This document shows positions 1 to 6,981 of a stretch of DNA of 64,000 bases, one piece after another. The DNA is from Fusicatenibacter_A intestinipullorum (GTDB lineage Bacteria; Bacillota; Negativicutes; Acidaminococcales; Acidaminococcaceae): positions 42,193-106,192 of the forward strand of contig DWZP01000008.1 of the NCBI GenBank assembly GCA_019117495.1. Direction: 5' to 3'. A program made the translations under genes and the position numbers. Below the pieces are notes generated by a model. That model had not been told where the DNA came from. It saw only the letters and a list, made by a program, of their open reading frames with translations, and ran no database searches. Position 1 is the stretch's first letter, and the number at the start of each line of letters is the position of its first letter.

Positions 1-487
1 CTTCAAAATTGCGTACTATAAGGGCTGCGCAAAAACCTGCTTCGGCAAAAATTACGCAGTTTAACGCCAAAACTGCTATAAACAAAGGCGTAAGGGCAAG
101 TTTTGCGCCAAAAAGCCATGCCAGCACTACAATAATTGACGATGAAATAAGCCCGCGCAGCACTGCCGCCAAAATTTTGCCAATTATAAACCCGGAGGCG
201 GAAATAGGCGCCAGCAGGTATTCTTCAAGCGATTTATGGTATACCCTTTCCGTGCACAGCGGCGTAAGGCTGTTAAAGGCAATGTTCATGGAATTTAACG
301 CCAAAATGCCCGGCACGATAAAATCGAGATATGAACCGCCGCCCGTGTTAACGCTGCGGGCAAGGCCCCATCCGAAAGCCACCATATAAAGCACCGGCGC
401 AACCATGCGGCTTAAGATAAATTTTAACAGTCTGTGGCGCAGCACAATCCAGTCGCGCCAAAATACCGTTGCTATATCCTGTATCAT
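1..487 (-). CDS. ABC-2 type transporter permease (3' end cut by window edge)
   Basis: The minus-strand frame is open from an ATG at 487 to the left edge, giving the N-terminal 162 residues of a membrane protein. It starts MIQDIATVFWRDWIVLRHRL, then has hydrophobic stretches such as MVAPVLYMVAFGWGLA and the family-like segment FIVPGILALNSMN followed by LTPLCTERVYHKSLEEYLLAPIS. This matches ABC-2 permeases of drug, lipid or polysaccharide exporters. Its start overlaps the stop of the upstream ATPase by 4 nt (ATGA), so the two are translationally coupled and probably form one exporter in the inner membrane. The substrate cannot be told. The C-terminal part of the usual 250-260 residues is missing only because the window ends. 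Confidence 0.8.
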   Translation of the reverse strand, partial: MIQDIATVFWRDWIVLRHRLLKFILSRMVAPVLYMVAFGWGLARSVNTGGGSYLDFIVPGILALNSMNIAFNSLTPLCTERVYHKSLEEYLLAPISASGFIIGKILAAVLRGLISSSIIVVLAWLFGAKLALTPLFIAVLALNCVIFAEAGFCAALIVRNFE

Positions 488-1347
488 TTTATTGCCCTTC
501 CCGTAAGTTCTATAAATACATCTTCCAGATTGGTGCGGCGTATAAAGGCGGCGCTGTCAAGCTCTGCCGCAAAGGCCGCCGCTTCGCTGCGCTGCGCAAA
601 AAAGCGGTACTGCCTTGCACCGTCTGCGTCCCATTCGGCTGTAAAGCTGCCAAGCTGCCTGCAAAGTTCCGTTGGGCTGCCTGTTTTTACCAGCCTGCCG
701 TCGTTTATAACGGCAACTCTGCCGCATAAATTTTCGGCTTCTTCTATATAATGGGTTGTAAGCACAACGGTTACGCCTTCGCGGTGCAGGGTGCGTATCA
801 AATCCCATATGCGGCGGCGTACCTGCGGGTCAAGCGCAACGGTAGGCTCGTCCAGAAAGAGCACTTTTGGGCGGTGTATTAACGCGCGCACTATCAAAAG
901 GCGGCGCTTCATTCCGCCTGAAAGCGCCTTTATGCTTTCTCTGCGCCGCTCCTGCAAGCCAACATACTCCAGCAGTTCATCTATGCGGGCATGGCGTTCT
1001 TTTTCGGGCAGATGGTGCAGCCGCCCGTGCAGCTCCATGTTTTCCCATACGGTTAAATCCTGGTCAAAATTAATGTGCTGCGGCACTACGCCGATTTGCG
1101 ATTTTACAAAGGTTTCGTTGGCAAAAGCGTTTTTGCCGTCATATAAAATTTCGCCGCCGCAGGGGCGCATAAGCATTGCCAGCATGCTTACAAGCGTTGT
1201 TTTGCCTGCCCCGTTAGGGCCCAAAAGGCCAAAAATTTCTCCGTCATTTATTGCAAGGCTTAAATTATCTATGGCTGTCTTAACCGTTTTGCCGCCGTTT
1301 TTGCCTTTTGTTTTAAATTGCTTTTTTAAATTAATAATTTCTATCAT
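484..1347 (-). CDS. ABC transporter ATP-binding protein, ABC-2/CcmA type
   Basis: A 287-residue cytoplasmic ATPase. Walker A is GPNGAGKTT (about 43-51), the signature is LSGGMKRR (about 143), Walker B is VLFLDEPTVALDP and a switch His lies in TTHYIEEAE. The C-terminal part after about 215 is the regulatory extension usual in exporter ATPases of the CcmA/DrrA type. It is followed directly by its permease with a 4-nt overlap and preceded, 1 nt away, by the FecE-like ATPase. It therefore lies at the end of the riboswitch-controlled cbiK operon, which suggests co-regulation with B12 or metal status. The transported molecule is unknown. Confidence 0.85.
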   Translation of the reverse strand: MIEIINLKKQFKTKGKNGGKTVKTAIDNLSLAINDGEIFGLLGPNGAGKTTLVSMLAMLMRPCGGEILYDGKNAFANETFVKSQIGVVPQHINFDQDLTVWENMELHGRLHHLPEKERHARIDELLEYVGLQERRRESIKALSGGMKRRLLIVRALIHRPKVLFLDEPTVALDPQVRRRIWDLIRTLHREGVTVVLTTHYIEEAENLCGRVAVINDGRLVKTGSPTELCRQLGSFTAEWDADGARQYRFFAQRSEAAAFAAELDSAAFIRRTNLEDVFIELTGRAIK

Positions 1348-1348
1348 A

Positions 1349-2134
1349 TTATTTGTTCCTTAACGCAAAAGGAAAAATTACTTCATCCTGCGCACCGTTT
1401 TTGTATACTGCGGCTTCAACGCCAAAAACTTCCGCCAGATTGGGCGGAGTAATTATTTCTGCCGGGCAGCCGCCTGCAAAAACGCCCTTGTTTTTTATTA
1501 TAACAACGTCATCCGCATAAAGCCGGGCGTGGTTTATATCGTGTATTACCATAATAACCGTCATGTTTTCCTGCGCGTTAAGTTCGGTAATAATCTGCAT
1601 AATTTCCAGCTGATGCGCAATATCAAGGTAAGTTGTTGGTTCGTCAAGCAAAAGAATCTGCGGCTGCTGCGCCAGTGCCATAGCAATCCACGCACGCTGG
1701 CGTTCACCGCCGGAAAGCGTTGCCACAAAACGCCCGGCAAGATGCGCAATATGCGTTTTCTGCATGGCGGTTTCAATAATTTCCGCATCGTTTTTGCCTT
1801 CGCGCTTAAAAAGCGAGCGGTACGGAAAACGCCCGCAGGCAACAAGCTCGCGCACCGTTAAATCGGCCGGAGCCGTTACGCCCTGCGGCAAAATGGCAAG
1901 CAATTCCGCAATTTTGCGCCGCGGCATGTTTTTCATATCGGCGCCGTTTAACAGCACTTTGCCGCTGTAATTGCGGTTTAACCCTGCCACAGCCCGCAAA
2001 AGCGTAGATTTGCCGCAGCCGTTGGGGCCTATGATGGCAGTGCGTTTTCCTTCGCGGAAGTTTATATTAATATTTTGCAAAATAGTGTTTTTGCCTATGG
2101 CAATGCTTAAATTTTGTACCGAAACAGAAGCCAT
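1349..2134 (-). CDS. FecE/BtuD-family ABC importer ATPase
   Basis: A 261-residue ATPase of the iron-siderophore/haem/cobalamin import family. Walker A is GPNGCGKST (about 37), the signature is LSGGERQRAWIAMALAQ (about 141) and Walker B is ILLLDEPTTYLD; the Tyr-Leu-Asp ending is typical of FecE, FhuC and BtuD. It powers the adjacent FecCD-type permease (stop of the permease 2 nt upstream), with the binding lipoprotein and CbiK further upstream. The cobalamin riboswitch at the head of the operon favours corrinoid, cobalt-tetrapyrrole or metal-chelate import, but sequence alone cannot separate these from haem or siderophore. Confidence 0.88.
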   Translation of the reverse strand: MASVSVQNLSIAIGKNTILQNININFREGKRTAIIGPNGCGKSTLLRAVAGLNRNYSGKVLLNGADMKNMPRRKIAELLAILPQGVTAPADLTVRELVACGRFPYRSLFKREGKNDAEIIETAMQKTHIAHLAGRFVATLSGGERQRAWIAMALAQQPQILLLDEPTTYLDIAHQLEIMQIITELNAQENMTVIMVIHDINHARLYADDVVIIKNKGVFAGGCPAEIITPPNLAEVFGVEAAVYKNGAQDEVIFPFALRNK

Positions 2135-2135
2135 T

Positions 2136-3149
2136 TTACAACTCCTTTCTCAGTAAAAACAAAAAGAAAGGTGCGCCGAGCGCTGCCATAAAAATGCCCA
2201 CCGGCAGTTCAAGCGGTGCAAAAGCCACACGGGCCAGCGTATCGCTGTAGGTTACAACGGCTATGCCCAAAAGTGCAGACGACGGAATTAAAAAGCGGTA
2301 GTCCGAACCTGTTAAAAGCCGCACCGTATGCGGAACAATAAGCCCCACAAACCCGAGCAGCCCGGCAACGGAAACTGCGCTTGCCGCAAGCAGCGCGCCA
2401 ATAGCCGTAAAAACAAGCCGCACAAGCTCAACATTTACGCCAAGCCCTTTGGCTACGTCATCGCCAAGCTGCAAAATGTTTAAATAGCGCGCCCCGCAAA
2501 CCGCAAGCATAAACCCAATAACCGCATAGGGCAGTATAATTTCAACATGGGGCCATGAACGTGCCGCAAGGCCGCCTACCATCCACATCAGCGCGCCGTG
2601 TACCCTGTCGCTGTAAAGCACAAGTATGGCCGAAATGCCCGCGCCCAGAAAGCTTGATACGGCAACGCCTGCCAGCACAATACGCAGCGGGCGGATGCCG
2701 TTTTTCCACGCCAGAATATAAATGCAGGCTGCGGCAAGCATGGCGCCGCAAAACGCAGTTGGTACAATTAAATATTCCAACGCCGGAAACAGAACTATAA
2801 CAAAAATGCCTGCCAGCCCCGCGCCGGAAGAAATGCCGATAATATGAGGGTCTGCCAGCGGATTTTTCATTACCGCCTGCAATACCGCACCGCTGACTGC
2901 AAGGTTCATGCCCACAAGCGCTGCCACAATGGCTCTTGGCAGACGTATGTTCAGCAAAATCTGGCGGCTGGCATTATCTCCGCCGCCATTTAAAATATCG
3001 CCCAGGGCAGATACCGGTATTGCCACCGCACCGCTGAGCACGCTGCACAAAAAACCGCCTGCCGCCAAAACAGCAAATGCCGCAAGCATTAAAACGCGCC
3101 ATTTTTCTATTGCCATACCAAATTTTTTATGTTCGTTTACAGCATTCAT
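2136..3149 (-). CDS. FecCD-family ABC importer permease
   Basis: A protein of about 337 residues with roughly ten hydrophobic segments and the hallmarks of the FecCD/BtuC family. These are NIRLPRAIVAALVGMNLAVSGAVLQAV near the N-terminus, NPLADPHIIGISSGAGLAG, and GLLGFVGLIVPHTVRLLTGSDYR close to the C-terminus, the last being the coupling region that contacts the ATPase. I place the start at the ATG at 3149 because AGGA lies 9 nt upstream; a TTG at 3155 is too close to that site. It lies between the binding lipoprotein and the FecE-like ATPase and builds the inner-membrane channel of the importer. Confidence 0.88.
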   Translation of the reverse strand: MNAVNEHKKFGMAIEKWRVLMLAAFAVLAAGGFLCSVLSGAVAIPVSALGDILNGGGDNASRQILLNIRLPRAIVAALVGMNLAVSGAVLQAVMKNPLADPHIIGISSGAGLAGIFVIVLFPALEYLIVPTAFCGAMLAAACIYILAWKNGIRPLRIVLAGVAVSSFLGAGISAILVLYSDRVHGALMWMVGGLAARSWPHVEIILPYAVIGFMLAVCGARYLNILQLGDDVAKGLGVNVELVRLVFTAIGALLAASAVSVAGLLGFVGLIVPHTVRLLTGSDYRFLIPSSALLGIAVVTYSDTLARVAFAPLELPVGIFMAALGAPFFLFLLRKEL

Positions 3150-3160
3150 AACCAAAAATC

Positions 3161-4111
3161 CTATTCAAATTTTTCCGGATAAGCTAATTTAGCCATATAT
3201 TCTGCCGCCTGCGGGTATTTTATGCCGGGGCTTAACAAAAACAGCTCCTGCGGCAAAAAGTAAACATGCCCGCTGCGCACTGCCGCCAGGCTTTGCCAGG
3301 CCGGGCTTGCGCTGATGCTTTTCAGCATGGCGTCCTGCACGGTTTCCAGCTTGCCCATGCTGGTAATGTAAATAATATCGGGGTTGGCGGCAACGAGTGT
3401 TTCCAAACTGTAAGGCGCCGCCGTAGAATTGTTTTCCAAGGGCATGCTGCCTGCGGCGATATTGGTAAAGCCCAGCAGCTGTGCCGTACTGCCCGCAATG
3501 CTGCCTTCAAGCTGCACCGTTACGTTCTGCGCCGTGCTGTGCAATATGGCAATGCGCTTGCTTTCCTGCGGCATTTTTGCCTTCACGGCGGCAATGCGTT
3601 CATCCATGTCTTTATTAAGTTCTTCTGCTTTTGCTTCATTACCGGTTATTTTGCCCAATACGCTTACGGTATTTTTTACCTGCGCGTAAGTACGCATTTC
3701 CAAAACTATAACCGGAATATTATTTTCTTCAAAATTATGCACGAATTTATCGTTCATGTCTTTATAGCAAATTACCAGGTCAGGCTGAGCGGCAATTACT
3801 TTTTCGATATTAACATTATAAACGTTGCCTACCTCCGGCAGCGCTTTATATTTTTCGCTGATGCCCGTTTTTGCCGCCACGCGGGCTGCAAGGCCTGCAT
3901 TAAGCTTTTCCAGCGGTTCTAAAAAAGAAGCTGAAAGCGGCACGATTTTTTGCGGCACGTCTTTTAAGCTTACTGTTCTTCCGTTATCGTCCGTTACCGT
4001 AATTTTGGCGGCGGTGTCTTTTGGCATGCTGCTTTTGCTGCTGCCGCATCCGGCAAGGGCAAACATTGCCGTTAAAAGTATTAAACCGGTTATAAACAAG
4101 TATTTTTTCAT
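3161..4111 (-). CDS. FecB/BtuF-type substrate-binding lipoprotein
   Basis: A 316-residue TroA-fold binding protein. It starts MKKYLFITGLILLTAMFALAG and has a lipobox LAGC at about residue 21, so it should be a membrane-anchored periplasmic lipoprotein. The mature part opens with ITVTDDNGRTVSLKDVPQKIVPL, typical of the iron-complex/cobalamin binding family, and contains AQPDLVICY and ANPDIIYIT, the repeated lobe motifs. The ATG at 4111 is chosen over an upstream in-frame ATG at 4177 because AAGGA lies just ahead and the signal peptide begins there. It is the receptor of the FecCD/FecE importer downstream; the ligand is probably a corrinoid, haem or metal chelate. Confidence 0.87.
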   Translation of the reverse strand: MKKYLFITGLILLTAMFALAGCGSSKSSMPKDTAAKITVTDDNGRTVSLKDVPQKIVPLSASFLEPLEKLNAGLAARVAAKTGISEKYKALPEVGNVYNVNIEKVIAAQPDLVICYKDMNDKFVHNFEENNIPVIVLEMRTYAQVKNTVSVLGKITGNEAKAEELNKDMDERIAAVKAKMPQESKRIAILHSTAQNVTVQLEGSIAGSTAQLLGFTNIAAGSMPLENNSTAAPYSLETLVAANPDIIYITSMGKLETVQDAMLKSISASPAWQSLAAVRSGHVYFLPQELFLLSPGIKYPQAAEYMAKLAYPEKFE

Positions 4112-4153
4112 GGCTGTGTTCCTTAAAATAAGTATTTTTATAAAAGCACAATT

Positions 4154-4181
4154 AGCTATGCGGCACAAAGGCCGCATAGCT
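4154..4181 (-). other. Intercistronic hairpin between cbiK and the binding-protein gene
   Basis: Perfect 11-bp arms AGCTATGCGGC and GCCGCATAGCT with a 6-nt loop lie in the 107-nt gap between cbiK and the lipoprotein gene. No T-run follows directly on the minus strand, so it looks more like an mRNA processing or stability element, or a leaky terminator setting expression ratios, than a full stop. Confidence 0.5.
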
Positions 4182-4218
4182 GCATTTAAATTATATCACT
4201 AACTGTAATTTTATTAAA

Positions 4219-5223
4219 TTATTTTTCTGCAACAAGTGCGTCCCATGCTTCGTTGGCATGCTCAACAAACAGGCTGCGCACGTTTTTATTTTCGCCTATT
4301 CCGTGAATGTAGGTGTTTACTTTAAAGCCTTCTTTTTGCAGAATAGTTTTATGCGAATCTTCTTCATCGCCTGCCATATCGTTGTTGGCATGGTCGCCCG
4401 CAACCATCATCAGCGGCATTAAAGTTACGTTTTTAACGCCTTTTTCTTTCAGTTTGGGAATAATATTTTCCAGACGTGGCCAGCCTTCAACAGTATAAAT
4501 CATTACCTTTCCGCCGTATAAAGCGTCAAGCCTATCCTGCATTACGGCATAATAAGCGTTGGAAGGGTCGGGCGTGCCATGTGCCATTACCAGCACGGCA
4601 TCTTTTTTGCCCATTTTGGGAAGCTGCGAACCGATAGCCGCCATAGCTGCTTCCACGTCATCGGCCTGCCCTTCCTGCCCCATCCAGTACATTAAAGGCG
4701 TGCCCATGGTCATCTTTTTAAACTGTGTTTTATACATATCGTAAACGGCTGTTTTATAAGCATATTCCATACCAGGAATTACATCCAGCGAAGTAAGCGC
4801 CACGCGGTTGTAGCCTTCCGCTTTCAGCTGTTCCAAAGCCTGTTCCGGCGTCGGCACCGTAAGGCCTTCGTTGGCTTTTACCCTGTCGATAATGATGTGC
4901 GAAGTAAATGCCAGCACAACCTTTGTTCCCGGGTGGGCGGCTTTAATTTCGTTTACGGTTGCCTCAATGGTTTTTGCCCTTGTATCGGGGAAAGTAGTGC
5001 CGAAGCTCATAACAAGAATGGCGTCCTTATCCGGCTGAGCCAAAAGTGCCGGGTCGGTAGTGGTATAAGTACGAACGCCAATCTGCGAAGCCTGCAAAAG
5101 CGCAGGCGTAGGTGCTTTAACTTCTTCACTTAAACTGTAAGCTGCCATAGTAGTTGCCGATACCCCCGTTAAAACCATGCAAGTAATTGATGCTGCCAAT
5201 AATTTTTTCCATTTAAACTGCAT
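4219..5223 (-). CDS. cbiK: Exported CbiK-type sirohydrochlorin cobaltochelatase
   Basis: A 334-residue class II chelatase that inserts Co(II) into sirohydrochlorin in the anaerobic B12 pathway. The chelatase body starts near residue 65 (ILVMSFGTTF). Candidate metal ligands and catalytic residues are His in VMAHGT (about 215), Glu in YTVEGWP (about 246) and His in AGDHANNDMAGDEEDS (about 278), spaced as in known CbiK proteins. Unlike cytoplasmic CbiK it has an N-terminal signal peptide (KWKKLLAASITCMVLTGVSA, cleaved near TMAA), as in the periplasmic CbiKp of Desulfovibrio. It is the first intact gene after a cobalamin riboswitch and precedes a FecBCD-type importer. An in-frame TTG at 5229 is an alternative start. 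Chelatase or metal/tetrapyrrole delivery are both possible roles. Confidence 0.88.
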   Translation of the reverse strand: MQFKWKKLLAASITCMVLTGVSATTMAAYSLSEEVKAPTPALLQASQIGVRTYTTTDPALLAQPDKDAILVMSFGTTFPDTRAKTIEATVNEIKAAHPGTKVVLAFTSHIIIDRVKANEGLTVPTPEQALEQLKAEGYNRVALTSLDVIPGMEYAYKTAVYDMYKTQFKKMTMGTPLMYWMGQEGQADDVEAAMAAIGSQLPKMGKKDAVLVMAHGTPDPSNAYYAVMQDRLDALYGGKVMIYTVEGWPRLENIIPKLKEKGVKNVTLMPLMMVAGDHANNDMAGDEEDSHKTILQKEGFKVNTYIHGIGENKNVRSLFVEHANEAWDALVAEK

Positions 5224-5288
5224 TTTCAATCATCCTTCCTGCGTTATATATTTTCCTGTCTTACAAGGCAGGCAGAAAGCAAAATTTA

Positions 5289-5359
5289 TCAGAACATAAA
5301 GTACAGTTCGGAGAAGATGGTTTGTGCGCTTACACTACTAAAACTAAAGATTTTTTCAT
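5289..5359 (-). pseudogene. Remnant of a second SLH-type porin gene (start fused to end)
   Basis: Downstream of the riboswitch terminator an SD (GGGAGG) and an ATG at 5359 open a frame MKKSLVLVV ending at TAA (5330). Its DNA closely matches the first codons of the intact porin (ATGAAAAAA then CTTTA then TTTTAG shared). Right after, in another frame, follow codons reading TIFSELYFMF and a TGA at 5289; the last 15 nt ATGTTCTGATAAATT are identical to the 3' end of the intact porin at 17246. The simplest reading is a large internal deletion that joined the first roughly nine codons of a paralogous porin to its last roughly ten. A short regulatory leader peptide is the alternative. Confidence 0.6.
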
Positions 5360-5383
5360 TGCGGATTCCTCCCAAAAATAAAA

Positions 5384-5433
5384 AATACACAAATTCCGCT
5401 GCCTGTGAAAAAGGAAGCGCAAATTTGTGTATT
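5384..5433 (-). terminator. Expression-platform terminator of cobalamin riboswitch 1
   Basis: Arms AATACACAAATT and AATTTGTGTATT (12 bp, perfect) flank a 26-nt loop and are followed on the minus strand by a U-rich tract (TTTTATTTTT). It lies between the aptamer and the porin remnant/cbiK, the position expected for B12-dependent transcription attenuation. Confidence 0.75.
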
Positions 5434-5444
5434 GTAAAAGCCTT

Positions 5445-5605
5445 AAATGCACATCACCTGCAACCTTGCCGTCCCTCGCAGCAGCCGGAAGCGTTAAGGG
5501 CAGCGATCTGACTTACGCTTTGCAGCGCTCACAGTGGCGTGACCGTGCCGGAATTACACCGGCTTCCCTTGATTTAAGCAATTAAGCACCCTTAACATAC
5601 AATAT
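5445..5605 (-). promoter_or_regulatory. Cobalamin (B12) riboswitch 1
   Basis: Read on the minus strand the region holds the conserved core GGGAAGCCGGTG, then TTCCGGCACGGTCACGCCAC, then AAGTCAGATCGCTGCCC, the B12-box type sequence. It lies between a consensus promoter and a terminator, ahead of cbiK and the FecBCD-type transporter. Adenosylcobalamin binding should lower expression of the operon. Boundaries are approximate. Confidence 0.92.
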
Positions 5606-5619
5606 TAACTTATGCAGCT

Positions 5620-5648
5620 ATTATAGCACTTATTACTATTAAGTTCAA
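5620..5648 (-). promoter_or_regulatory. Promoter of the riboswitch 1/cbiK operon
   Basis: TTGAAC at 5648-5643, a 17-nt spacer and TATAAT at 5625-5620 on the minus strand. The spacer end AATAAGTGC resembles that of the other two riboswitch promoters (AATTAGTGC and AAGTAGTGC), showing that the three leaders are paralogous. Confidence 0.75.
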
Positions 5649-5784
5649 TACATTTTATAACTTTTTTATCAATTAATTTTACAAGCTTTTTGTTTAATTT
5701 ATGTTTAAGGTATGTATTTTTATTTGAACATTTATTTAAATAATGCAATATTACTTCGCTTGCTTCAAATTATAAAAAGGTACG

Positions 5785-5804
5785 GTTGACCTCACGTTGA
5801 CCTC
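5785..5804. repeat. Tandem 9-mer GTTGACCTC, 11-nt period
   Basis: GTTGACCTC occurs twice separated by AC, so the copies fall one helical turn apart. A short palindrome (ACCTC-AAA-GAGGT) begins in the second copy. The site lies between the tRNA cluster and the B12-operon promoter. A regulator site is possible, but no partner is visible. Confidence 0.35.
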
Positions 5805-5882
5805 AAAGAGGTGCGGTCTTTTGTCCCCACACAAAAACAAAAAAAGACACAGAACCAGTCTGCGCCTAAGTTTGCAAGTGGC

Positions 5883-5954
5883 AGGGGCAGTAGGAATCGA
5901 ACCCACAACCAACGGTTTTGGAGACCGCTACTCTACCAGTTGAGCTATACCCCT
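5883..5954 (-). tRNA. tRNA-Trp (CCA)
   Basis: Cloverleaf on the minus strand with acceptor AGGGGTA pairing with TGCCCCT, anticodon loop CTCCAAA (anticodon CCA) and T arm GTGGGTTCGATTCCTAC. CCA is not encoded. It is the last of three tightly packed tRNAs. Confidence 0.95.
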
Positions 5955-5962
5955 AAATAAAA

Positions 5963-6037
<75 letters not shown>

Positions 6038-6039
6038 AT

Positions 6040-6116
6040 TGGCGACCCGGATGGGACTCGAACCCACGACCTCCGCCGTGACAGGGCGGCATTCTAACCA
6101 ACTGAACCACCGGGCC
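6040..6116 (-). tRNA. tRNA-Asp (GTC)
   Basis: Acceptor GGCCCGG pairs with CCGGGTC; the anticodon arm CCGCC-CTGTCAC-GGCGG gives GTC. The 3' CCA is encoded. It is the promoter-proximal member of the Asp-Gly-Trp tRNA cluster. Confidence 0.95.
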
Positions 6117-6260
6117 TCATGTCAGTGCCCTGACAGATATAAATATTACCATAAAAATTTATTTAATGCAAGCCTTTTTGTAAAATTTTCTTAATTTGCT
6201 TTTTTAATTTACATGCCGGCGTGCCAAAAATGTTTTTAAGTTTTTTGCAGCCATTTATGC

Positions 6261-6266
6261 TATAAT
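6261..6266 (+). promoter_or_regulatory. Extended -10 promoter of the alkA-like gene
   Basis: TGCTATAAT (extended -10, TATAAT at 6261-6266) lies about 50 nt before the start codon. There is no good -35 element at 17 nt, so the extended -10 probably carries recognition. Confidence 0.55.
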
Positions 6267-6318
6267 GTTATTCAGATAATTTACCGTTTCATATTTAACT
6301 ATACAGGAGGTTACCTTT

Positions 6319-6927
6319 ATGCTTACAGCCCCGGACTGGGCTCTTGGCAGCCGCTATCTGCGTGAAAACGCACCTGAACTTATTCCGTTTATTGAAAAAT
6401 ACGGTCCTTGCAATTTACAGCCGGAAGCCCCGGAAAAATATTTTGGCACGCTTGTTACCGGTATCATTTCCCAGCAGCTTCCGCCGGATGTCAGCCTGGC
6501 AATGGTCAAGCGCCTGGAAGAAACCGTCGGAACGCCCATAACGCCGGAAGCAATAGCCTCTGCCGCCGAAAGCGATTTATGCAGCTGCGGTATTATGCCG
6601 CAGAAGGTAATGTATCTTAAAGGCTTTGCCGAAGCGGTTTTAAATGGCGAAGTTACAATGGATAAATTTGCCGGTATGACCGACAGCGAAATTACCAAGC
6701 AGCTGATAAAAATAAAAGGGCTTGGCCAGTGGACTGCGGAAATGTTTTTGCTTTTGGCGCTGTGCCGCACCGATATTGCCCCTACCGCCGATTTTATTTT
6801 TCAAAAACGTGTTAAAGAAATTTTTAACCTTAACGCTATGCCCAAACGCAAGCAGATTCTGGAACTGACAGAACACTGGCGCCCGTGGCGTTCGCTTGCC
6901 GTATGGTATTTGTGGCAGGAAAAATAA
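6319..6927 (+). CDS. DNA-3-methyladenine glycosylase II-like (HhH-GPD) protein
   Basis: A 202-residue base-excision glycosylase of the AlkA/HhH-GPD family that removes alkylated bases from DNA. It shows the family start GTLVTGIISQQLPPDVSLAMVKRL, the helix-hairpin-helix IKGLGQWTAEMFLLLALCR (about 134-152) and the catalytic region DIAPTADFIFQKRV, where the Asp of TAD is the likely catalytic residue. It has a strong SD (CAGGAGG) 9 nt ahead of ATG. No Fe-S cysteine cluster is present, which argues against endonuclease III. It is one of the few plus-strand genes and is a single-gene unit between the tRNAs and a bidirectional terminator. Confidence 0.88.
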   Translation: MLTAPDWALGSRYLRENAPELIPFIEKYGPCNLQPEAPEKYFGTLVTGIISQQLPPDVSLAMVKRLEETVGTPITPEAIASAAESDLCSCGIMPQKVMYLKGFAEAVLNGEVTMDKFAGMTDSEITKQLIKIKGLGQWTAEMFLLLALCRTDIAPTADFIFQKRVKEIFNLNAMPKRKQILELTEHWRPWRSLAVWYLWQEK

Positions 6928-6938
6928 CCAAAAAACAA

Positions 6939-6975
6939 AAAGGCTGTGCCGTAAAATAATTACGGTGCAGCCTTT
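6939..6975. terminator. Bidirectional terminator between alkA-like gene and P-type ATPase
   Basis: AAGGCTGTGCCGTAA and TTACGGTGCAGCCTT form a near-perfect 15-bp stem with A-rich and T-rich flanks on either side, so it can stop transcripts of both convergent genes. Confidence 0.85.
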
Positions 6976-6981
6976 TTTATA

